Below are positions 26,270 through 35,344 of a stretch of 64,000 bases of DNA, piece after piece. The translations under genes were made by a program, and so were the position numbers. Position 1 is the stretch's first letter; each line of letters starts with the position of its first letter. The DNA comes from Amycolatopsis sulphurea. GTDB lineage: Bacteria > Actinomycetota > Actinomycetes > Mycobacteriales > Pseudonocardiaceae. Below the pieces are notes generated by a model. It was not told the DNA's origin. It saw only the letters and a list, made by a program, of their open reading frames with translations, and did no database searches. Location: contig NZ_PDJK01000002.1 of NCBI RefSeq assembly GCF_002564045.1, positions 2,604,001-2,668,000 on the forward strand, in the 5' to 3' direction.

Positions 26270-26569
26270 ATGGCTTTGGGTCAGTTCCAGATCAGCTTCG
26301 CCCAGATGCAGGACACCGTCGGCCAGGCGAAGCAGCAGTCCAACCAGATCACTGAGCTGCTGGACCAGATGAAGGCCGTCATCGACGGTCAGCGTGAGCA
26401 GTGGACCGGTGTCGCCGCGGACATGTTCAACGAGACGTACACCTTCTGCCACCAGGCGGCACTCACCCTGCCGCAGGCGCTCGACGCCGCCTCGCAGACC
26501 CTCGGCTCGATCAACGAGGGCACCTCGACCACCGAGGGCAACAACGCCAAGCGGTTCGCCGCGCACTGA
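26270..26569 (+). CDS. WXG100 protein, second of pair
   Basis: A 99-residue protein with a canonical turn W45-T46-G47 between two amphipathic helices, the length and pattern of EsxA-type proteins. It lacks a YxxxD/E tail, as expected for the partner of the tailed protein upstream; the two should form a heterodimer exported through EccC. It starts at ATG 26270 after an AAAGG ribosome site. A strong hairpin follows its stop codon. Confidence 0.92.
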   Translation: MALGQFQISFAQMQDTVGQAKQQSNQITELLDQMKAVIDGQREQWTGVAADMFNETYTFCHQAALTLPQALDAASQTLGSINEGTSTTEGNNAKRFAAH

Positions 26570-26574
26570 TGCCG

Positions 26575-26615
26575 ACTCTTCTGTGGTGCGGCGATCCGCC
26601 GCACCACAGAGGAGT
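26575..26615 (+). terminator. Long hairpin after the WXG100 pair
   Basis: A 13-base-pair perfect stem (CTGTGGTGCGGCG and its complement, 26581-26609) with the loop ATC extends six more pairs outward with one G-U, giving 19 pairs. There is no T-run. It sits between the two small secreted proteins and the rest of the operon, where it could protect or partially terminate the message so that WXG100 proteins are made in excess. Confidence 0.65.
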
Positions 26616-26638
26616 TCCTGAAAGGAGGGCACACCACA

Positions 26639-27190
26639 GTGGATGGCAACGGCAACGGAGACAACAAGAGCGTGCTTTCGGGCGAGATGGGATCGGAGCC
26701 GTCGAAGTCGGGAGACTTCAACCGGCCCGGCGCCCAGCCCCCGCCGGATCCGAAGCACGAGTGGATCCCGCCGGGTGACGTCGGCAAGCCGCCGCCGGTG
26801 CCGGGTGGTTCGGACCACCCGGGCAAGGGCGTGACGGTGGTGAACACCGAGGCCATGCGGACGTTCGCGAAGAACCTGCAGAGCCTCGCCGACGGCCCGA
26901 TCAAGAGCCTGCCGGACAAGCTGGAAGGCGTTCAGCTGAAGCCGGGGGTCTTCCTCACCGCGCAGGAGAAGATCGTCAAGCCGATCACCGGCCCGGGCGG
27001 TCTGCGGGACACGACGAAGTCCGCGATTCACGACCTGTCCAAGGCGCTCCACGAGGTCTCCGAAGCGGTCAACATGGCCGCCAAGGCCTACGAGAACGCC
27101 GACGAGGTGAACAAGATGTCCGCTGACCAGTACAACCAGTACTTCAACCGGGTCAACGGTCACATCACCAACGCAGGCCAGCAGCGCTGA
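26639..27190 (+). CDS. Type VII secretion-associated helical protein (candidate substrate)
   Basis: A 183-residue protein. The first 60 residues are polar and Pro/Gly-rich. The rest is a helical region (VNTEAMRTFAKNLQSLADG to the end) resembling EspC/DUF2580 secretion-associated proteins. A YENAD segment (Y151, D155) fits the YxxxD/E export signal. The start is GTG 26639, about ten bases after AAAGGAGG. It has no membrane segment. It lies between the Esx pair and the Pro/Gly-repeat protein in a co-directional operon. The substrate role is inferred from context and the motif. Confidence 0.78.
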   Translation: MDGNGNGDNKSVLSGEMGSEPSKSGDFNRPGAQPPPDPKHEWIPPGDVGKPPPVPGGSDHPGKGVTVVNTEAMRTFAKNLQSLADGPIKSLPDKLEGVQLKPGVFLTAQEKIVKPITGPGGLRDTTKSAIHDLSKALHEVSEAVNMAAKAYENADEVNKMSADQYNQYFNRVNGHITNAGQQR

Positions 27191-27242
27191 CCGCTCGGGC
27201 GGCGGTCACTCCGGGTTCGACTCGATCGAGGGAAGATGTCGG

Positions 27243-30200
27243 GTGGGTAAGGACGAGAAGAACAGCACCAACGGCTTCACCGCGGACGAGACAGGGGTCT
27301 GGCCGGACTCGTCGCAGTCGCCCAAGCCGAACAGCGGCGGCGACCCGACGAAAGACTTCGAAGGCCTGACTTGGAAGCAGATCGAAGCCGCGGTGCTCGG
27401 CGGGGGTTCCATGCAACCCGGCCAAGAAGGTCTGGACCAGGCTTACGGCAACGTGAACTGGCAATCGTTGCAGACCGCCGCCGGGATCTTCCAGGAGACC
27501 CAGCAGAACCTCGCGATGATCGCGCAGGCGATCAAGGAGCAGACCGCCGCCCTTGCGGGACCGGACGGGCCGTGGAAGGGCACCGCGGCCACGAACTTCA
27601 CCACCATGATGACCACGCTCCAGAACAAGTTCCTTGATCTGGCGGACCGGATCGGGGACAACGGCGGCGCGAACAACGTGCCGAACGAGCTGGTCAACTC
27701 CGCCGCCTACCTCAAGTGGGCGCAGGACACCATCCGCTACATCGACCGTTTCTACGCCGCGCAGGTGATCGCCCGCGGGAAGCAGCTGAACGACGGACGG
27801 GCCTACATCTCTCAGTTCCCGGACGCGGTCGAGATGATGACCAACGACATGAAAAAGGTCGCCGGCCAGCTCGCGCAGAAGTACCACGGCGTGTCCGTCA
27901 ACTCGGGACAGAACACCCCGCCGACCACCCCGAGCCCTACCCCCCCGCCGCCGCCTCCGCCCCCGCCGCCGCTGCCGAACCCTCCGCCGCTGCCGACCCC
28001 TCCGCCGCCGCCTCCGCTCGGTGGCGGTCCTGGTGGCGGCCCTGGTGGCGGTGGTCCCGGTGGTCCCGGTGTCAACGGCGGGCCTCCGCCGCTCACCAAG
28101 CCTCCGGTCCCGCCGCCGCCGGGTGACCTCGGTGGTAAGGGTCTTGGTGGTAACGGCGGGCCTTCGCCGCTGAACAACGCGACGATTCCGCCGCCGCCTG
28201 GCGATCTGGGTGGCAAGGGGCTCGGTGGTAATGGCGGTGCGCCGCCGCCGTTGAGCAGTGCGTCGATTCCGTCGCCGCCTGGCGATCTGGGTGGCAAGGG
28301 GCTCGGTGGTAATGGCGGTGCGCCGCCGCCGTTGAGCAGTGCGTCGATTCCGTCGCCGCCTGGCGATCTGGGTGGCAAGGGGCTCGGTGGTAACGGCGGG
28401 CCTTCGCCGCTGAACAAAGCGTCGATTCCGTCGCCGCCGGGTGATCTGGGTGGTAAGGACCTTGGTGGAAACGGTGGTGCGCCGCCGCCGTTGAGCAGCG
28501 CGTCCATCCCGCCGCCGCCCGGCGACTTGGGTGGCAAGGGCGTTGCTCCGCCTCCGGTGGCCAGCAAGTTCGCGATGCCGCCGTTGAGCAGCCCTTCGCT
28601 CCCGGCGCCGCCCGGCGCCAACGGGCTGGGGAACAACAGCCTCGGCAACAACCTCAAGTCCCCGAACTCGCTGGGCGGTAACGGTGGCTCGCAGGCCCCG
28701 CCGCCGCTCAAGGCTCCGTCGATTCCCCCGCCGCCGAGCGACCAGCTCGGTGGGAGCAACCTGCACTCGCCCAATCTGCCGTCGCCGCCGGGAAGTCCGG
28801 GCAGCCCCGGCGACCTCGGGAGCCTGCAGTCGCCGGACCTCCCGACGCCGCCGGGCAGCCCTGGCGGTCTCGGTGGTAGCGGGGGGAACCTCCACTCGCC
28901 GTCCATCCCGCCGCCGCCCGGTGCCGACGGGCTCGGTGGCAACAGCAGCCTGACCGGCAACGCGCTCAACCACATGCCACCCGGCCTGACCTCGCCCCCG
29001 CCGTCGGACAAGACGCCGGGTGGCGGTGGCATGCCGATGATGCCGCCGGGTGGCATGGGCGGCGGTGGCGGTGCCGGGAACACGCCGTCCGCGGACCGGT
29101 CGGATGCCTCCGGTCTGCTCGGCAACATCAAGAAGCCGTGGGTGCCCAGCCCGCCTCCGGGTCTCGGCAACCCGGACACGAACATCGAGACGCCGCCGCT
29201 TACCTCGGCCAAGTGGGCGCCGCCGCCCAGCGCGGGCGGTGGGCTCGGCGACGGTGTCGGCGGCCCGGGCAGCCACGGTGCCGGCCCGGGTGGCCTCGGC
29301 AAGATCCCGGGCGCACCCGGTGGCAGCAGCCCCGACGCGATCAAGGGCCTGGGCGAGAGCCATCTGCCGAAGCTGCCGGAGCCGATCGTCAATCAGGGTG
29401 GAAACCACCAGCAGCAGGTTCCGGGTGGCGGTGGCATGCCGATGATGCCGCCGGGTGGTATGGGTGGCGGTGGCGGTGGCATGAACACGCCGCCGGAGAA
29501 TCGGCCGGATGCCTCCGGTCTGCTCGGCAACATCAAGAAGCCGTGGGTGCCAGGCCCGCCCTCGGGCATCGGCGACCCGAACACGAACATCGAGACGCCG
29601 CCGCTTACCTCGGCCAAGTGGGCGCCGCCGCCCAGCGCGGGCGGTGGGCTCGGCCACGGCGTCGGTGGACACGGCATCGGTGGCCCCGGCGCGGGTGGAC
29701 ACGGGGAGCACGGCTCGCTCGGCGACGGGGTCAAGGGTCTCGGGGAGAGCAATCTGCCGAAGTTGCCGGAGCCGATCGTCAATCAGGGTGGAAACCACCA
29801 GCAGCAGGTTCCGGGTGGCCAGCCGCCGATGATGCCCCCGGGTGGTATGGGTGGCGGTGGCGGCGGTATGAACACGCCGTCGGCGGATCGGCCGGATGCC
29901 TCGGGTCTGCTGAGCGATGGCAACGAGCCGTGGGTCGCCAGTACCCCTGATGGCATCGGTGATCCGACGTCGCATGGGGACACTCCGCCGCTGGAGGCCG
30001 CCAACTGGGCGACGCCGCCAGGTGGTCCCGCGAACAGTCCTGGTGTCCCGGGTTCGCCGGGCGAAGGCGTCAAGGGCATCGGCGAGGCCGGCCAGCCGAA
30101 GCTGCCGGGCCAGCTCGGCGAGCAGGCGGAGAACCACCAGCAGCAGCAACAGGTTCCGGGCAACCAGACGCCGATGATGCCCCCCGGTGGCATGGGTGGC

Positions 30201-31298
30201 GGCCCCGGCGGCATGAACACGCCGTCGGCGGAACGGCCGGGTTCGTCGGAGCTGTTGGGCAACAACGGGCAGCCGTGGCAGGGCACCACGCCCGACGGCG
30301 TCGGTGACCCGTCCTCGTTCGGGGCCACTCCACCGAGCGACGCGGCGGCCTGGGCCACTCCGCCGGACGGCGAGATCAAGGGCCGGGAATCGGTGGATCT
30401 GGCGCAGCCGGCCGAGAATGCCCCAGCGCAGCGTCCGCAGCAGAACCCGCAGCCGAGTCCCAGCGCGCCGACGGTGCCGCCTGTGATGGGTGGCGCCCCC
30501 GGCGTCCCGCCCGTGCCCGCCGCGGGGCGGCCGGATTCGGCCGGGCTGGTCGGTCCCGGGCAGGAGCGCTGGGCGACGGCCGCACCGGAGGGGATCGAGC
30601 ACGGGGACACCCCGCCGGCACCCGCGGCGCAGTGGGCGAATTCGTCCTCTGTGGACACTCCGGCGCACCCCGGTGCGGCAGTCCCGGTGGTCCCACCGGC
30701 GGCCGTCCCGCCGTCGGTGCCCGAGGCACCCAAACCGGCCGAGCCCGCCAAGGCGCAGCACCCCGTCGCCGATCAGCAGATCCCGTCGAATACCGGGTGG
30801 GGCACCGGCGCGGACCAGAGCACCGAGGAGGCACCGCACGGTGGCGGCGATTTCGTGCGGATCGATGTGGTGCAGCCAGTGGACTCCGAGGACATCTCCG
30901 CGTGGGACGTCGGCACGGCCGAGTTCCTGCCCGGCGCGCCGATGGGCGTGCCGGGCTCGGGCGGCGACCGGGACGAGGAGCTCGGCACCGAGTTCGTGCA
31001 GCGCAGTGCCGACCCCTGGCAGCCGCCTGCCGACGAGCCCGCCGACGAACCGATGCTGAGCACTTACCAGCGGGTTCGCGGCGGACCGAGCGAGGTCATC
31101 CTCGACGAAATGCCGACCTGTGGCGACCTTCCGGAGGGCCAGGAGCCGGCGGAGCTCGCCGAGGACGCCGAGGACACGGCGGCCGATGGCGAGAACGAGG
31201 AAGAGGAAGAGGAACGCAAGATGGCCGATCTGCTCCGGCAGGACCACTCGGCCTGGGGCGCACCGGTGAGCCGCAGTTCTTCGGGGGTTCTCGAATGA
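27243..31298 (+). CDS. Large Pro/Gly-repeat protein with WXG/PPE-like head
   Basis: A 1351-residue protein with no signal peptide. Residues 1-220 are helical and include GPWKGTAATNF (W111-K112-G113, a WXG-type turn), suggesting type VII export. Residues 225-1180 are Pro/Gly-rich: a polyproline run, five copies of a 26-27-residue GDLGGKGLGGNGG unit, then about four longer units with MPMMPPGGMGGG and WVPSPP. The C-terminus (from about residue 1200) is non-repetitive and acidic (VRIDVVQPVDSEDISAWDVG, EEEEEERKMADLLRQDHSAWG). It ends 13 bases before eccC. It may be a secreted surface or fibre-like component. The repeat function is unknown. Confidence 0.85.
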   Translation: MGKDEKNSTNGFTADETGVWPDSSQSPKPNSGGDPTKDFEGLTWKQIEAAVLGGGSMQPGQEGLDQAYGNVNWQSLQTAAGIFQETQQNLAMIAQAIKEQTAALAGPDGPWKGTAATNFTTMMTTLQNKFLDLADRIGDNGGANNVPNELVNSAAYLKWAQDTIRYIDRFYAAQVIARGKQLNDGRAYISQFPDAVEMMTNDMKKVAGQLAQKYHGVSVNSGQNTPPTTPSPTPPPPPPPPPPLPNPPPLPTPPPPPPLGGGPGGGPGGGGPGGPGVNGGPPPLTKPPVPPPPGDLGGKGLGGNGGPSPLNNATIPPPPGDLGGKGLGGNGGAPPPLSSASIPSPPGDLGGKGLGGNGGAPPPLSSASIPSPPGDLGGKGLGGNGGPSPLNKASIPSPPGDLGGKDLGGNGGAPPPLSSASIPPPPGDLGGKGVAPPPVASKFAMPPLSSPSLPAPPGANGLGNNSLGNNLKSPNSLGGNGGSQAPPPLKAPSIPPPPSDQLGGSNLHSPNLPSPPGSPGSPGDLGSLQSPDLPTPPGSPGGLGGSGGNLHSPSIPPPPGADGLGGNSSLTGNALNHMPPGLTSPPPSDKTPGGGGMPMMPPGGMGGGGGAGNTPSADRSDASGLLGNIKKPWVPSPPPGLGNPDTNIETPPLTSAKWAPPPSAGGGLGDGVGGPGSHGAGPGGLGKIPGAPGGSSPDAIKGLGESHLPKLPEPIVNQGGNHQQQVPGGGGMPMMPPGGMGGGGGGMNTPPENRPDASGLLGNIKKPWVPGPPSGIGDPNTNIETPPLTSAKWAPPPSAGGGLGHGVGGHGIGGPGAGGHGEHGSLGDGVKGLGESNLPKLPEPIVNQGGNHQQQVPGGQPPMMPPGGMGGGGGGMNTPSADRPDASGLLSDGNEPWVASTPDGIGDPTSHGDTPPLEAANWATPPGGPANSPGVPGSPGEGVKGIGEAGQPKLPGQLGEQAENHQQQQQVPGNQTPMMPPGGMGGGPGGMNTPSAERPGSSELLGNNGQPWQGTTPDGVGDPSSFGATPPSDAAAWATPPDGEIKGRESVDLAQPAENAPAQRPQQNPQPSPSAPTVPPVMGGAPGVPPVPAAGRPDSAGLVGPGQERWATAAPEGIEHGDTPPAPAAQWANSSSVDTPAHPGAAVPVVPPAAVPPSVPEAPKPAEPAKAQHPVADQQIPSNTGWGTGADQSTEEAPHGGGDFVRIDVVQPVDSEDISAWDVGTAEFLPGAPMGVPGSGGDRDEELGTEFVQRSADPWQPPADEPADEPMLSTYQRVRGGPSEVILDEMPTCGDLPEGQEPAELAEDAEDTAADGENEEEEEERKMADLLRQDHSAWGAPVSRSSSGVLE
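28122..28520 (+). repeat. Tandem 26-27-codon repeats in the Pro/Gly protein
   Basis: Five in-frame units of 78 or 81 bases, each beginning GDLGGK and ending in a Pro run. Units two and three are nearly identical at DNA level, pointing to recent slippage or recombination. A sixth, broken unit follows. Confidence 0.85.
29019..30500 (+). repeat. Longer degenerate repeats in the Pro/Gly protein
   Basis: About four in-frame units of 350-410 bases. Each contains MMPPGGMGGG, NTPSADRPDASGLL, a WV/WQ-containing segment, an ETPPL/ATPP-W segment and NQGGNHQQQVPG. They decay progressively toward the 3' end, and the boundaries are approximate. Confidence 0.75.
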
Positions 31299-31311
31299 GT
31301 ACGGTGCGCCG

Positions 31312-34300
31312 ATGAGCACGGAGACGGTCAAGCGCGGGCCGCGTGCGGTCGGCCCGGAGCTGCCCGAGGGCCAAGAGGAGCTGCAGGAACCGCCGGTGAT
31401 GGCGGAACCGGCTGTTCGCGACTTCATGTCGCTGCTGATGATGCTGCCGATGGCCATCGGGTCGATGGTGATGGTGCTGGCATTCTCCGGTTCCTCGGGC
31501 AGTTCCCCGCTCACCTACGTCATCGGCGGCGGCATGGGCGTGTCGATGATGGCGATGAGCCTCGGGCAGCTGGGCCGGGCGGGTGCCGAGCGCAAGCGGA
31601 AGATGAAGGGCGAGCGGCGGGACTACCTGCGCTACATCACCCAGGTCCGGGAGCGGGCCCGCTCGACCGCGGAGGACCAGCGGCGGGCGGTGGCGTGGAA
31701 CAACCCGTCGCCGGATTCGCTGTGGTCGCTGTCGATGGGCTCGCGGCTGTGGGAGCGCCGGGTCAGCCACGAGGACTTCGCCCGGGTGCGGATCGGGCTG
31801 GGCACCCAGCAGTCGGCGCTGGAGCTGGTGCCGCCGGAGACCAAGCCGATCGAGGACCTGGAACCGCTGTCGGCGATCTCGCTGCGCCGGTTCACCGAGA
31901 CCTACCGCACCCTGTCCGGGATCCCGACCGCGGTGGGGCTGCGCAGCTTCACCAGCATCGAGTTCGACGGCGACCCGGACGCGGCGGTCGCGCTGGTGCG
32001 GGCGATGCTGGCGCAGCTGGTCACCTTCCACTCACCGGACGAGCTGCGGGTGGCGGTGCTCACCACGGAGTCCGAGCAGGCGCAGTGGGACTGGGTGAAG
32101 TGGTTGCCGCACAACAACCATCCGACCCTGCGGGACGCCGCCGGCCCGCTGCGGCTGCTCGCCGTGGAGCACGACGAGCTGATGGACATCCTCGGCCCGG
32201 ACGTGGCCGACCGCGACGATCACGACAAGACCGTCGGCCCGGCCACCACCGAACCGTTCGTGGTGGTCGTGGCGCATCTGGCGGCGGTTCCGGAATCCTC
32301 GCGGCTTCTCGGCGCGGGCCTGCGCAACGTGGTGCTGCTGGATGTCACCGGCACGCTGCCCGGCGGGCCGAAGGTGCTGCGACTGACCACAAAGGATGAT
32401 CGGATCGAGTTTCCCGCGGGGACCGGGGTCGGTTCGGCGGTCCGGGACGAGCTGTCGGTGACCCAGGCCGAGGGGCTGGCCCGGCTGCTCGCGCCCAAGC
32501 GCACCAGCGGCACGCTGGAGATCACGGATCAGCCGTTGGAGAGCGACTTCGGGCTGACCGCGCTGCTGGGCATCAAGGACGTCTATTCCTTCGACATCGC
32601 GGCGCAATGGCGGCCGCGGGCGGTGCAGCGGGCGCGGATGTCGGTGCCGATCGGGGTGACCGAGGACGGCGAGATCGTCGAGCTGGACCTGAAGGAATCC
32701 GCGCAGGGCGGGATGGGCCCGCACGGGATGCTGATCGGCGCGACCGGGTCGGGCAAGTCGGAGCTGCTGCGCACGCTGGTGCTCGGGCTGGCCGCCACGC
32801 ATTCCTCGGAGATCCTGAACTTCGTGCTGGTGGACTTCAAGGGTGGCGCCACCTTCCTCGGCATGGACCGGTTGCCGCACACCTCGGCGACGATCACCAA
32901 CCTGGCCGACGAGCTGCCGCTGGTCGACCGGATGCAGGACTCGCTCAACGGCGAGATGGTGCGGCGGCAGGAACAGCTGCGCGCGAGCGGCTACCCGTCG
33001 TTGTACGAGTACGAAAAGGCCCGCGGGGCCGGTGAGCAGCTGCCGCCGATGCCGACGTTGTTCCTGGTGGTGGACGAGTTCTCCGAGCTGCTGAGCGCGA
33101 AGCCGGAGTTCATGGAGCTGTTCGTCTCGGTCGGGCGGCTCGGCCGCAGCCTCGGGGTGCACCTGCTGCTCGCCTCGCAGCGGCTCGACGAGGGCCGGAT
33201 CCACCGGGTGGAGGGCCACCTGTCCTACCGGATCGCGTTGCGCACCTTCTCCTCGATGGAGTCCCGCAGCGTGATCGGCGCGGGCAGCGCCTACGAACTG
33301 CCGCCGGAGCCGGGCAACGGGTATCTGAAGATCGATACCACGAACCTGGTGCGGTTCAAGGCGGCCTACGTGTCCGGCCCGGTGCCCGCCGGCAGCGGGG
33401 AGAACTCGGCGGTGGCCGCGGCGCGGGCGAGCCGCGAGGTCGTCCCGTTCTTCACCCAGGCCCTCCCGGCCAAGCTGATCATCCGCGACGACGACGAGCC
33501 CGCCCCGGTGGAGAAGCCCTCCGACCGGGAGGCGATGGAAGCGGCCGTGCCCGGCGGGCCGACACTGGCCGACGTGTTCGTGGAGCGGCTGACCGGTTCC
33601 GGCCCGGCGGCCCGCCAGGTGTGGCTGCCGCCGCTGGCCGAATCGCCCAGCCTCGACTCGCTGCTGCCGAGCGTGCTGCCGGACCCGGTGCGCGGGATGT
33701 CGGTGCAGGACCCGGCGCACTGGGGCAGGCTGCGCGTGCCGATGGGCATGATCGACCGGCCGTTCGAGCAGGTGCGCGAGCTGCTGCTGGCCGACCTGTC
33801 CTCGGCGGCCGGGCACGTGGCCGTGATCGGCGGGCCGAAGACCGGCAAGTCGACCATGCTGCGCACGCTGGTGCTGGCACTGGCGATGACGCACACCCCG
33901 CAGGAGGTCCAGTTCTACGGGCTGGACTTCGGTGGCGGCGGGATCATGTCGCTGTCCGGGCTGCCGCACATCGGCTCCATCGCCACCCGGCTCGAACGCG
34001 ACCGGGTGGTCCGGACCATTGAAGAGATCTCGCAGGTCATGGAAGGCCGCGAGGCGATGTTCGCCGAGCACGGCATCGAGTCCATGGACGCCTACCGGCA
34101 GCTGCGCCGGGCCGGCCGGATCGACGACCCGTTCGGCGACGTGTTCCTCGTGGTGGACGGCTGGTACAGCCTCAAGAACGACTACGAGGACCTGGAGCCC
34201 AAGATCGGCGGGCTGGCCTCGCGCGGGCTGTCCTTCGGGGTGCACGTGGTGATCGGCGCGACCCGCTGGTCGGAGATCCGCCCGTACCTGCGGGACCTGC

Positions 34301-35328
34301 TGCAGACCCGGTTCGAGCTGCGCCTCGGTGACCCGATGGAGTCCGAGATCGGTTCGCGCAAGGCGAAGACCGTGCCGAACCAGCCGGGCCGCGGGCTCAC
34401 CCCGGACGGTCTGCACTTCCTGGCCGGGCTGCCGCGGATGGACGGCAGCGGGAACACCGACGACCTCGCCGCCGCCACCAAGGCGGTCGCCGAAGAGGCG
34501 CAGCTGTTCTGGGCGGGTGCCTCGGCACCGGCGGTGCGGCTGCTGCCGGCGAAGCTGCCGATGGCCCAGCTGCCCCCGCCCGACGGCGATCTGCGGGTCG
34601 CGCTCGGGCAGGACGAGCAGCGGCTGCTGCCGGTGTGGCACGACTTCGCGGCCACCCCGCACCTGCTTACCTTCGGCGACAACGAAACCGGCAAGACCAA
34701 CCTGCTGCGGCTGGTGCTGCGTTCGGTGCTGGCCCGCTACCAGCCGAGCGAGGCGAAGATCGTGCTGGCCGACCCGAGCCGGTCACTGGACGCCGAAGTG
34801 CCCGAGGAGTACCGCGTCGGCTACGCGACCACCACCGAGGCGTTGCAGGAGCTGGCGAAGCAGGCGAGCGTTTCGCTCACCCCGCGGGTGCCGGACCAGA
34901 CCATCACCGCGGACCGGCTCAAGCGCCGGGACTGGTGGACCGGTCCGCGGCTGTTCTTCGTGATCGACGACTACCAGCTGCTCACGGGCGGGCTGGGCAC
35001 CCCGCTGGAACCGCTGTTGTCCTTGCTGTCGCAGGGTTCCTACATCGGCTTCCATCTGATCCTGGCGCGCAGCACCTCGGGTGCGATGCGGGCGCTGGGG
35101 GACGCGGTGGTGCGCCGGATCTGGGAGCTGGGCAGCCCGGGCGTGGTCTTCTCCTACCCCAAGGAGGAGGGCAAGTTCCTCGGCGAGGCGACGCCCCGGC
35201 AGCTGCCCGCCGGCCGCGCGCAGCTGGTCACCCGGCGCGGTGTGAAGCTCGTGCAGACCGGGTTCATCCCACTGGAACAAGATCAGACCGACGTGGGCCT
35301 GTCCCGGCTGGCGGGGGATCTGCGATGA
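31312..35328 (+). CDS. eccC: Type VII secretion ATPase EccC (fused EccCa-EccCb)
   Basis: A 1338-residue membrane ATPase, the motor that recognises substrates. Two N-terminal helices lie in residues 37-85 (SLLMMLPMAIGSMVMVLAFSG and YVIGGGMGVSMMAMSLG). Three FtsK/SpoIIIE domains follow, with Walker A motifs GATGSGKS (476-483), GGPKTGKS (840-847) and GDNETGKT (1122-1129). Domain one has a full Walker B (LFLVVDEFSEL); domain two has VVDGW and domain three VIDDY, without the catalytic Glu, as in regulatory EccC domains. It starts with ATG 31312. It is the clearest proof that the locus is a type VII system. Confidence 0.95.
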   Translation: MSTETVKRGPRAVGPELPEGQEELQEPPVMAEPAVRDFMSLLMMLPMAIGSMVMVLAFSGSSGSSPLTYVIGGGMGVSMMAMSLGQLGRAGAERKRKMKGERRDYLRYITQVRERARSTAEDQRRAVAWNNPSPDSLWSLSMGSRLWERRVSHEDFARVRIGLGTQQSALELVPPETKPIEDLEPLSAISLRRFTETYRTLSGIPTAVGLRSFTSIEFDGDPDAAVALVRAMLAQLVTFHSPDELRVAVLTTESEQAQWDWVKWLPHNNHPTLRDAAGPLRLLAVEHDELMDILGPDVADRDDHDKTVGPATTEPFVVVVAHLAAVPESSRLLGAGLRNVVLLDVTGTLPGGPKVLRLTTKDDRIEFPAGTGVGSAVRDELSVTQAEGLARLLAPKRTSGTLEITDQPLESDFGLTALLGIKDVYSFDIAAQWRPRAVQRARMSVPIGVTEDGEIVELDLKESAQGGMGPHGMLIGATGSGKSELLRTLVLGLAATHSSEILNFVLVDFKGGATFLGMDRLPHTSATITNLADELPLVDRMQDSLNGEMVRRQEQLRASGYPSLYEYEKARGAGEQLPPMPTLFLVVDEFSELLSAKPEFMELFVSVGRLGRSLGVHLLLASQRLDEGRIHRVEGHLSYRIALRTFSSMESRSVIGAGSAYELPPEPGNGYLKIDTTNLVRFKAAYVSGPVPAGSGENSAVAAARASREVVPFFTQALPAKLIIRDDDEPAPVEKPSDREAMEAAVPGGPTLADVFVERLTGSGPAARQVWLPPLAESPSLDSLLPSVLPDPVRGMSVQDPAHWGRLRVPMGMIDRPFEQVRELLLADLSSAAGHVAVIGGPKTGKSTMLRTLVLALAMTHTPQEVQFYGLDFGGGGIMSLSGLPHIGSIATRLERDRVVRTIEEISQVMEGREAMFAEHGIESMDAYRQLRRAGRIDDPFGDVFLVVDGWYSLKNDYEDLEPKIGGLASRGLSFGVHVVIGATRWSEIRPYLRDLLQTRFELRLGDPMESEIGSRKAKTVPNQPGRGLTPDGLHFLAGLPRMDGSGNTDDLAAATKAVAEEAQLFWAGASAPAVRLLPAKLPMAQLPPPDGDLRVALGQDEQRLLPVWHDFAATPHLLTFGDNETGKTNLLRLVLRSVLARYQPSEAKIVLADPSRSLDAEVPEEYRVGYATTTEALQELAKQASVSLTPRVPDQTITADRLKRRDWWTGPRLFFVIDDYQLLTGGLGTPLEPLLSLLSQGSYIGFHLILARSTSGAMRALGDAVVRRIWELGSPGVVFSYPKEEGKFLGEATPRQLPAGRAQLVTRRGVKLVQTGFIPLEQDQTDVGLSRLAGDLR

Positions 35329-35344
35329 CGGAACGGGGTGTGCG

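Noticed and set aside
28122..28520. Regular 78-81-base repeats that could suggest a CRISPR array
   Set aside because: The units are contiguous with no spacers, encode protein in frame, and no cas genes are present.
27165..31514. 1449-codon minus-strand frame opposite the Pro/Gly-repeat protein
   Set aside because: It is the mirror of a Gly/Pro-repeat coding region and has no recognisable domain. The plus strand has the helical WXG-type head, ribosome spacing and operon continuity.
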